Of a stretch of 64,000 bases of DNA, positions 55,260-64,000 are shown one piece after another; position 1 is the stretch's first letter, and each line of letters begins with the position of its first letter. The position numbers and the translations under genes were made by a program. The stretch is from Anopheles merus (Eukaryota; Arthropoda; Insecta; Diptera; Culicidae), in assembly GCF_017562075.2 (NCBI RefSeq), contig NW_024427612.1, positions 10,001-74,000 of the forward strand. The letters run 5' to 3'. The notes beneath the pieces were generated by a model. The model was not told the DNA's origin, searched no databases, and worked only from the letters and a program-made list of their open reading frames with translations.

Positions 55260-56660
55260 ACCAACTTACTCAGCCGGCGCTACTTCCACCATACGGTCTT
55301 GGCTGGCGAGCTTGATACGCTGCACGTCAGTGAGGTCGCCGTACATCTCGTATAGCTCGTCGTTATAACGGCTCCTCCATTATCCTTCTACACATACAGG
55401 GCCAAGAATTCTTTTGAGCATCATCTTCTCGAGCGCGGCCATAAGGGTTTCATCAGATTTGGGCAGTGCCCATAACCCAGAGGCGTATGTGAGTACCGGT
55501 ACTATATAGGTACTATATATTGCCAGAACCTGTCACGAGGTTCTTTGAGGTGAAATGCTATTTCAGACTGTAGAATGAACGATTGGCAGCCAGCGTTCTT
55601 GCTCACAACTCATCCATGCTACTGTCGGAACTGACCCTTAAACCAACATAGGTGAATTGTGAGACGACACTTATCTGTAAATCACGCCTACGTAGGTTTA
55701 TTGGTGGGGCCGCTGAAGTTGCCACCATCAGTTTGGTTTTTGTCTCGTTTATCTGCAATCCGAGGTTATCTGCTGCTTGCTCGATCCCTGGATAGGCTTC
55801 TGCTACATAGGAGAGGCGATGATGATGAGAGCCGAGACCAATCCCGTCAAACATTGCGAGGGTTGCAAGTGGTATCATGTGCTCGAAATCTTAAGATATT
55901 GTAAAAAATATTTATTTTCTATTCACCAATATTTTTTTTGCAGCGTTATTTGTCGAAAAGATTGCTTTTCCAAGTTTTTTGGATTTTTGCAAAATAAAAT
56001 CTCAAAATTTAGGCGTTTATTAAGCTATAATTTGCAATGTTATACTTGCTCTCGGGGTGCAATAATTATAACTGCTAAAACTAGGAGCGAAAAAACTGCC
56101 TAGGCTCGCAAGCTACTTAATGCGAGGGCTCTGGGGCTGTGAACTTGTATGGCGTGCAAGCCCTCGCGCGCCCTCGCAAATCGCTGTCAATTGCATGGAG
56201 GAATGATGTCTATATCACCAGCGTATGCCAGGATCTGGGTTGACTCATAGAAGATGGTTCTCGAAGTCTCCACCCTCGAGTCACGGATGGCCCTTTCTCT
56301 AGAGTTTTCCATCCATCTTCATCTGGCAAGTGACGTTGGTCATAGTTATTCAAACTAACCTTATCAGAATGGCCGGGATTCCAAAAGAGTTCATAGCGTC
56401 GTATAGTTTTACCCTGGCTATGCTATGATATGCAACTTTGAAGTCAATTAATAGATGGTGTGTTATGCGTCCTTATTTTTCCCAATATCTGCTACAAGGT
56501 GAATCTTGCCTCGATGGTATGGCCGGTACGATTTATCAACGTTTTGTGCGCAACCATAATTAATGCGGGCGACTCTCAACCGCAAAGAAATCGTGATGAT
56601 AATTTGTTCATGAGCCGAGGGAAGGTCAGTTTCCAATTGGTGGAAACTATTTTTTTTATA
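55260..56660 (-). pseudogene. RTE-like RT fragments with insert (copy C)
   Basis: Inverted partner of 47680-49075, including the 320-bp insert (about 55878-56200). The frame 55878-55603 on the minus strand gives the same INETKTKLMVATSAAP block; one C-private substitution is at 55719 (CTGAAGTTGCC). Confidence 0.7.
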
Positions 56661-57343
56661 GATTATCAATTTTTAGAATATAAACCAAATGGATAATAAT
56701 TTAAAAAAATAGATTTTTTCCTTATTTTTGTATTTAAGATACAATTTTTTTCACGCGGTTAGAAAAAAAACGAAATATGAAATGTTTTTAAGTAAACGAC
56801 AGCTCAATTGCTGTCGATATGGTTAACGACTGTCGCTAGGCTATAAACAATCGTCAAATTGAACTACTCGAAAATTTTGTTCGTATTTGGCATTTCTCTG
56901 ACGACAGTCGTAACGACTGCCGTCATCTTCATTGTCGTTTATAATTTGACGATCGTATGTTGTTAGGAGACCCATACAAAAATTAACGATAACGAACGAC
57001 GTTACGGTTTGCGATTCCACCCATTGTAAATAATTATAATTCTTGAAGTTGTTACAATTCTCATTGATGTTAAAAATGATAACCTAATATTAATATTTTA
57101 ATTTATTTATACTCATGAATTATCTATGATTTTTATCTTTGATAGCGATTGCTGTGCTTTTTTGTGTTTGTTGAAAAATTGTTGCTTTTCTAATTATCAT
57201 ATAAAAATAATAAATATCAAGACATGATTATCTATTAATTTGCTCATCCACGGCGCTTATAACAGGTGTTCAAACATACTGCATTGGTTTGCGATAAATA
57301 GGCGTTACGCGTAACGCTAGCGTAACATAGAGGGCTGAGCCTT

Positions 57344-60100
57344 CCCGCTGTGCAAAGCAACGGAAGGCGTTATGCCGTTCTGAGAATTTTATCATGCCTT
57401 CCTTTTCTCTCCAACGGCAAATTTGTCGAGCAGCTCGTCGAGCTGCCCGTCCCTGGCTCCGCCTCATTCCCCTCGCCTGAGCGCGCTGCCGAAGGTTTGG
57501 ATGTGTTGGTGCGTCAGACGGCCAATCGCTGTCAGCCGTCGTCCGTGCTCATTCCCTCCATAGCGCTATCTCATTCTCACTTGTGGTCAATGCTCATGAG
57601 TTGCTGTGGCGCTTAAAAAAGCTGTTAACAAACATTGCGGCAATGTAGTTGCATTTTCACAAATCAAACTAAAAAAGTGCAATGAGTTCAAACGCTGCAA
57701 TGTAAAAATTACCAAGGAATCGCTAGTTTACGCAGGAGGGTTTGTTGTGCATCGCGCAGAACCCTAATTCGCATTAACACGTTCAGTCCGGCGCTGATTT
57801 TCATGAGCTTACCGTTCCGCCGGCATCTAGAACGCAAGCTGATTGTAAAACCAGCATACTGGAAAGTTCACTGGCAGTCCCTGAGGCCTGCCATCGAACT
57901 GAACGTGCAAAGCATTAAGCATAACTTTGTTACACTAAGCTTTTTTGCTTTCGTATGGTGTAGATTACACAGATATGCTGAGCCGTCTGCGCAAGGGTGT
58001 GAGTGTGCGTGTGTGTGCCAAAACTGTCGCCAAATGTGTTTTCTTCCGGAATGTTATGATCGATCGAAGGAAGGTGTTCATGACAGTGGCGGAGTAGGGG
58101 GAATCGGGGGCGCCCTAGGCGGAAAGACGATTTGAGGCCCCTGTAAATGGTAGCTGATGACCGGGAGGAGGGGGTACTGGCATACAGCTGTTATGAGATT
58201 TAACATTATACTTAAATTGCCGGCGGGGGGGAGGGGGAGTGCAGAAGGTTCTCCAGCGACGGGGCCCCAACGACCATCTTTCCGGCGGCCCTTGTCGCTA
58301 ATAATCTGTCCACTTGTAGACATACGGCATACTACAGACTAGCGATATTCGGCGACCGCCTAGTCCGTCTACCTTTAGATCCGCCGCTGGTTCATAACGG
58401 TGTTTTTTTGTTGTGGAGGTGCATCCTTCCTCCTGCCTGCAGCGTATGCATCGGGAAGCAGACAATGTGGCAGTATGCAAGTTACCCGCTGGATAGGAGC
58501 GGTCCCGCGGCACCGCCGTCATTCCTCACATCTGCATGCCCGTCGTGGGTTCTAACCGCGTATGAACCGTCCGCCGTAGCAAGAGATGACTATCCGGCTA
58601 CGTGTTACTCAAGTCCTGAAAAGGCCGGCGTGATCGCGTAGGCCATTACGCCAATAATAATAATAATAAGAAGAAGAAGAACTTAGCATAGCAGTCCACA
58701 CTCGGGGAAGGTTTTTGTTTTGACTTTGGTGCTGCCGGGTCTACCGCTGTGGCGCGACAAATGCACGGAATTCACTCGACTAAAACATGAACCTACCGAT
58801 CCGAGCCCATTCCAAGGCAATGCCGGTCAATCCGCGTCATGATAACTTCTCCAAACCAACAAGCCGCCAGATTCTGGACGGGCAGGTGCAGCACCATATG
58901 CGCGAAAGAAATTTGCTACATATCACACGCACGTTTGCTTCGATCGTGTGCCTTTTTAACACCCCCAACAGCAGAACCGATCGCAAAGATCGTGGTGCCA
59001 ATCCGATAGTTGTGTTGTCTCTCAGGTAGCGAAATCGAAAATGCATGGACTTTGTAGCCGCAGCGGATGAAAATGTACGCATCAGAATCAAATAGTTTTG
59101 GGGTTTCTACACGCACGCACACACACACACAAAAACACACACGCACACATGCACGTACGCGTGTACGCGGGCAGGCACCCGCGAAAGCGCAAACGCAAGC
59201 ACGCACCCACGAAAGCGCGAACGCAAGCACGCACTCCCCCCCTTCCCCCCACCAGACCACCCCCCCCCCTCCCCGCATGATCGATTACGGCTACCCTATC
59301 GGTAGAACGGCTGGTTCAGCTTTCTTGTATCGCATCCTCATCCAAAGCGCCGGGCGGGGTGGGGGATCGCGGCATGATAGAGTGAACGGTCACTTTCCCC
59401 GCGCTGTGTGCGTGTGTGTTTGTGTCGAGACCCAAAAACTGGAGACAGATTTCGGCAAATAAAAAAAAAAAATATTACCACTATACACTGTGCTACATGA
59501 TGCATAGAAGGTCGTTGAAGCATCAAACATGCTCAAATAAAAAAATATTAGATTAGTGTTAGACGTTCTCCTACGCTTGTTTTAAATAGGCTTCTTCACC
59601 CTCAATTGGCAGGGGCATCGAATGGTCTCATCAGCAGCGGCACGAAATAAAATAATCCATCAATACACCGATAACACTTTAAATCCCAATCCAGCTTCTC
59701 CCACAGCGTCTCAAGGTCACACACAAATTAATAAATGCTAACACCCACCAATAACAATACATAACCGCAATGCACATATAAGTATCAACGCATACACCAC
59801 AACACCCAATCAGCTGGCGGCGGAAGGCACGGGCTGAAGCTCAAGTAAGGCAAGCCAGGGTGAAGGAGGGAGAGGAGAGGAAGAAGCGGACGAAAAAATG
59901 GGCGCCATTATTTTTTTTAAATTTTTTGACCGTTTTTTTTTTGCTCCGCCGCCGCCCGAACTGCCCGAACTGCCCGAACTGCGCGACCCAGCGCAGGAAT
60001 CGCTGAAGTCCAGCGCGTGAGACGAGCCAAAATCTGCGCTGGCCAGCGCAGATTTTGGTACATTTTCTGCGCTGGAAACTGCTCGAATTTGCGCAGCGGG
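57344..60100. mobile_element. 2.75-kb non-autonomous DNA element (right arm)
   Basis: Inverted partner of 44238-46991, with the 13-bp inverted ends and the 32-bp perfect palindrome at 60027-60058. The Sine200-like SINE lies at about 58475-58680 in + orientation. Confidence 0.55.
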
Positions 60101-60747
60101 TTACCTTTACCTTCAATTTTTATGCACACAACACTTAAACACTTGAACACTTGACAAAATTATATCACCAATTGTTCAGGGCCACTGTTGTTAATTGTGG
60201 ACTTTTTTACATTCGCAGTTAGCGGCTAGTCAAAGTCAATTTTTGTTCATGATCAAGTGTGGTGGAAAAAGGTTTCTTTCCTTCTAGCTTCAAATAACGA
60301 CACCGATGTAGGAATAGGGTAAAAGTACCTATAGTGGTGCTAGTACCAATAGTGGTGGTATTGCACTAAAATGCGTCTCATACGATAAATTAAAAGTAGT
60401 TAAGTTATCTACGATAGTGTGAAATGTTCTCTAGCCTTTTACAAAGGTTTTAAAATGAAATGGGGCCATTCCGTTTCTTAGTGACCGAAAAATCCATTAT
60501 TTTGTAAAAGGTATCAAAATTTTTCCAAAATCCTTAGGATTTCATAGCGATACTCATATTTTTGTTAACGTTCTAAATGACCACATAACAACGCAATTAT
60601 TAGTTTTTTAACATAAATGTTATCAAATGATTTTGTTTTATTCTAATTCATTGACTTTTGACCATATTTACGTATTTTTGAGTGTTTTTTTTACGATAGT
60701 GCCATTATATGTACACCAAACAGGCATGTTCCTATAGTGGTCCTAGT

Positions 60748-62377
60748 TCTAAAATCAATAAAAACAGGTAAAGTTAGATTTTTTTCGACGACATTTTTGA
60801 CAAGTCGTACTGTTTTCATTAAAATAAGCAACACAAATGAGTTTTCTGTAAATAATTTACCAAACAAAGGCCAAAATTCGCTTATTTGGCTGAGTGAAAA
60901 ATCGACTTCAAATCAAGCAAACTCTTCTGGGTATGGGTTGACGACAGGTGTTATTCAGTACTTTAGTCAATATTTTCATCAACCAAATTCATACATTTTT
61001 TTACGATCAAATTACGAAAGAAGTCATTATTATCGCAGTAATCCTTGCTATTCATACGAAAACAGCTTCAAAACTAAGTTCCATTGATATTATACACTGT
61101 TTTTAAGGCATCTTTGTTTACCACCACTATAGGAACACAATACGACGACTATAGGAACCATACCACCATTTTAGGTACAACGAAACAGTCACAAAAATTT
61201 GTATTTTTTTTTCGTAAAATTCATGTATTTCATGGTAAAAATGGTTGTGATTGCGAAGATAAAACATATTCCACCTGTAATGTGTTAAAATATTCAGAAA
61301 TTGTACTTTCGTTAGCAGTAAATCTGCTACACACCCAACTTTTCCCACGGTGTCCGATTCCACCTCGCTCATCAACTCGACGCGCAAGGTCGATTCAGTC
61401 CGCGTTTCCGCCGACGTAGCAAGTGCTTCTTTTCGAACTTAGCGTAAGTGTGAACGGGTTGACGCAACCTCACACTTTAAATCCATTAAAATACATCTGT
61501 ACCTCTACAAATTGCACCACTATTGGTACATTTACCCTACTTTTATGTCTGTATTTTTCCGGGCAGCGTTTCCTCTTAGTATATAGTTTCCTTAATGACC
61601 TAATTCCTATTCCTAGCCCTTATTTATACTACCTCTTTTCGCGCCAAAATTTACCCTACGTTTTTCTATTGGCTAAAAGTATTTATCTTAAACATATCTT
61701 ATGTGGCTATTAGCTTAGCTTTCTATCCTATTCTATCATATGCCCTATATTATGTCCTTATCTAGACAATGCATTTTTACGTAATTTACTTGCTATAATT
61801 ATTCCTATGATTCCTACCCAATTGACATTTTCGAGTTCTAAAATCGGGATTTCGAGCTATTTCCCTTAAACTGGCACCTTAAACTTCCCTTAAACTGCAC
61901 CAGTTTAAGGGACTTTTAGAACAAGCCCTTTAAATCGACTGTGAAATGTATTTTTCGATGCTTTCTTCTCTATCCGTTGGGAAATTACGTTTCCAATTCT
62001 TATTACTGGTGGTATAGTCATTTTATACAAAAAAAATTTGAATTTTCACCAATTGACGCCGTACAAAAAGTACCTTCTTTTTTCGCCAGATATTAAAGGA
62101 AAATTATCTAAAACGAATTGGACGCCATCATCATTCAATGAAATAACGTCATCCGCACGCAAAAACTAAATTTTGACACTTTTTACACGGTTTATCACAC
62201 GCAAATCCACATATTTTGATATCTCGAGCAACATTTGAGCAGATTATGGTTAAAAATTTAGAACAAATGTCACTTGGGTATCCTTCCTAGCCTACCATAA
62301 ACGATTGCTACCATAATTGCTTGCTATAATTGATTATTCCTAGTATTTTACTAATTGCCTAACTACCAGGCGCTACA
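60748..62377. other. AT-rich DNA right of the palindrome
   Basis: No gene recognised; probably intron or intergenic DNA. CCACTAT-GGTAC-like words occur at 61119, 61146, 61165 and 61516. A small hairpin, CTTAAACTG/CAGTTTAAG, lies at about 61890-61912. The open frames here (61-116 residues) show no family features. Confidence 0.45.
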
Positions 62378-62703
62378 CAAGGACTGTATAGGAACGTGGT
62401 CAAATATTAGCCAAAATCGGTTTGGCCATCTTGGATGCCATTTGACAGCAGAAAGTCCTATAAAAATTCATTATATTCTCAAACATTTACTATTACTAGA
62501 GGCATACATACTCTTCCTGCAAAATTTTGGAAATAATTGAGAATTTTCTTACAATTACCAGCCCGTTTCATGATTAAAATCATAAAATTTGATTAAAAAA
62601 ATTGAATCGTAAAGGGTTTTTAGAAATCAAGCTGCTGTAATGAACTTTTGGCTACTTGTCAAATTGTTCTACATTATTTGACCTCGTTCCTACACAGTCC
62701 TTG
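62378..62703. mobile_element. 326-bp MITE
   Basis: Terminal inverted repeats of about 29 bp, CAAGGACTGTATAGGAACGT... on the left and CAAGGACTGTGTAGGAACGA... on the complement of the right, agree at about 27 positions and continue GGTCAAATA. No coding potential, no clear target duplication. It sits about 200 bp upstream of the first host exon. Confidence 0.8.
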
Positions 62704-62905
62704 GTTTTGACGATTGTTTATTTTAAAAGGAGTGAACAAAAAATGAAGTTAGTCAAACCAAAAAGAACTTTAAACGATTGTCAAAATGTGTTCATATATT
62801 CGCGATCCCTGCTAATATTGAATAAGGAGTATTTTTCGTGTATTGAGTAGTAATGCACAAAACATATTCCTGAAGCTACTAGTATTGCCTTTCTTTCTAT
62901 TCCAG

Positions 62906-63043
62906 GCAACGTGGCGTGGGAGAGAAAGCTTGTTTTTAGAACGGATTTGACGATGCATACAGCTTATGATTATAAGAACAATATAGAACCTGCAAGTATT
63001 ACCGCGCTAGCCATCTCCAAGGACCATCACACATTATATGTTG
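62906..63043 (+). CDS. bchs: WDFY3/blue cheese WD40 exon
   Basis: 138-bp internal exon with acceptor TTCTATTCCAG (to 62905) and donor GTAAGAA (from 63044). It encodes NVAWERKLVFRTDLTMHTAY, DYKNNIEPASITALAISKDH and HTLYV. The blocks MHTA-D, the P-A-ITAL-ISKDH segment and the VGD that follows the splice match the C-terminal WD40 repeats of the BEACH-domain protein WDFY3 (Drosophila blue cheese), an Atg8/p62-linked scaffold for selective autophagy. Gene symbol is by motif recognition, not alignment. Confidence 0.8.
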
Positions 63044-63131
63044 GTAAGAAAATTATTATTTTACGCACAAAGCATACATTTTCCTAGATATACTGAATAC
63101 ATCGATCTATTATTTTCATTTTTTTTTGCAG
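63044..63131 (+). other. 88-bp intron of WDFY3/bchs
   Basis: GTAAGAA at the 5' end, a T-rich tract and TTTTTTTTGCAG at the 3' end. The phase is maintained: GTT-G joins GG-GAT to give Val-Gly-Asp. Confidence 0.8.
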
Positions 63132-63211
63132 GGGATGCCCGAGGACGAGTATATGCTTGGAGTGTGGCAGACTCATCATCAGGTTGTCAAGCGCGTCTAA
63201 TAACTCAAAAA
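63132..63211 (+). CDS. bchs: WDFY3/blue cheese next exon (3' limit uncertain)
   Basis: Encodes GDARGRVYAWSVAD, the last WD40 strand before the family's FYVE finger, then diverges (SSSGCQARLITQK). In relatives a PGR-ADHW-KDEG-type linker and the FYVE Cys/His cluster follow; neither is found up to 64000. A plausible donor is AAAGTAAAT at 63210 (used for the end given here); without splicing the frame stops at 63239-63241. The sequence may continue beyond the window, or this may be a shortened isoform. Confidence 0.65.
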
Positions 63212-63241
63212 GTAAATAAATGTTCTAGTTTAGAACATTAA

Positions 63242-64000
63242 GAGTACAGCAGTTCGTCGTACCTACAACATATGAACTATATGGGATGGAAAATTTTCAG
63301 CAAAGCATAGGTCCCTGCTTTAAACAATACATCCTGCAGATTACGAAAATATGATTTACTTTTTTGTCCCATCGCACTCAAAAAAGATGAGTTATTCCGC
63401 TTGCCGTCGTGACACTCCATTGAAGTGATATGACATATATTTATTTTGAACGATCTTTCGAGTGCGCCCACAAACAATTGTTAAAAAATTGTAAACCCAT
63501 ACGGTTCTTTAAAAAAATCATTTCCAACCTAGAACCGCCATTAGGCACATTTGTCCCATAGGCAAAATACGTTGTGATGGCTGGTATCTTTACTGTCAAT
63601 GAGTGATGGATGTGCTTCTGCAAATTTGGCAGTACTGGGTAGAAAGTATGCGTAGAAAGTGCTCCGTGAGAAGTGCTAGTAGATAATGGTCTGTTCATTC
63701 AATTTCTCATATTCTGGATTTGGCGGGAATCAATTCTTGGGACTTGTACAAATAACCTACAAAATAAAATATATCTAGATGCAATTTTCTTATCAAGCTT
63801 TACGTATTAAATAAAAGCGCCAATGCTAACTTGCCTATGTCAGGTCCTAGAGGTTCTCGTCAGCGCTGCCAGGTTCAAATGTCTTATTACGAGGGTAAAA
63901 GTGCTAACGAATGAACATGCAATAGACCAGTATGTAAAAAAAAAGTACTAAAAGAGTTTCGTACGTATGCGTTTCATGTGAACCAGGTCCTAATGAAGCA
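63242..64000. other. Downstream DNA without recognisable exon
   Basis: No FYVE-domain Cys/His cluster or other coding similarity on either strand. Probably intron or 3' flank of the WDFY3/bchs gene. Confidence 0.4.

Noticed and set aside
60737..61713. Three + strand frames (96-116 aa) next to the palindrome as possible host exons
   Set aside because: Low-complexity, no recognisable domain, no convincing splice sites, and not matching the BEACH or WD40 sequence expected upstream of the WDFY3 exons.

Overview
The window looks like transposon-dense, probably heterochromatic or intronic DNA of a dipteran, most likely an Anopheles mosquito. Evidence: tRNA-derived SINEs that resemble my recollection of Anopheles Sine200, an arthropod-type copia primer site (initiator-tRNA-Met type), insect Bel-Pao, Gypsy, CR1-like and RTE-like retroelements, a DD37D mariner family, and two spliced exons of the WDFY3/blue cheese gene at the right end. 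The species call is inference; no database could be searched. Apart from those two exons, nothing in the first 62.9 kb looks like a host gene.

Layout. 1-1961: near-perfect palindrome centred on (AT)n. 2431-6056: mariner-like element with complete ends but a crippled transposase and about 3 kb of foreign DNA inside. 6937-7340: MITE-like hairpin element. 7529-10865: copia-type element with both 112-bp LTRs and a 5-bp TSD; most of gag and all integrase are missing and a piece of its own RNase H sits inverted in pol. 9777-17863: two tandem copies of a 4.04-kb unit carrying the copia 5' half, an RTE-like reverse transcriptase (-) and a CR1-like reverse transcriptase (+). About 19.2-26.55 kb: 5'-truncated Bel-Pao element (-) with a decayed env-like third gene, interrupted by a SINE (12-bp TSD) and by an 1818-bp two-LTR element with only 181 bp of interior. 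28.2-31.8 kb: CR1-like element with ORF1 and ORF2. 32.5-42.7 kb: a mosaic (mariner end, RTE fragment, SINE, Gypsy-like gag) split by a complete 6222-bp Bel-Pao element at 35102-41323 (GTATA TSD, LTRs differing at 2 of 276 sites by eye).

43588-60747 is a 17.2-kb palindrome whose arms, about 8.4 kb each, repeat the same mosaic and the empty target site of the Bel-Pao insertion. Its centre is again (AT)n. The mosaic therefore exists in three copies: A (32.8-42.7 kb), B (left arm) and C (right arm, inverted). Shared variants make B and C sisters relative to A.

The right end (60.7-64 kb) looks like less disturbed DNA: a 326-bp MITE, then the WDFY3/bchs exons on the + strand. If the preceding exon lies left of the window, everything described here is inside, or upstream within, one very large intron. 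No gene set here works together as a pathway; the logic of the region is nested insertion, internal deletion and inverted or tandem duplication of mobile elements.
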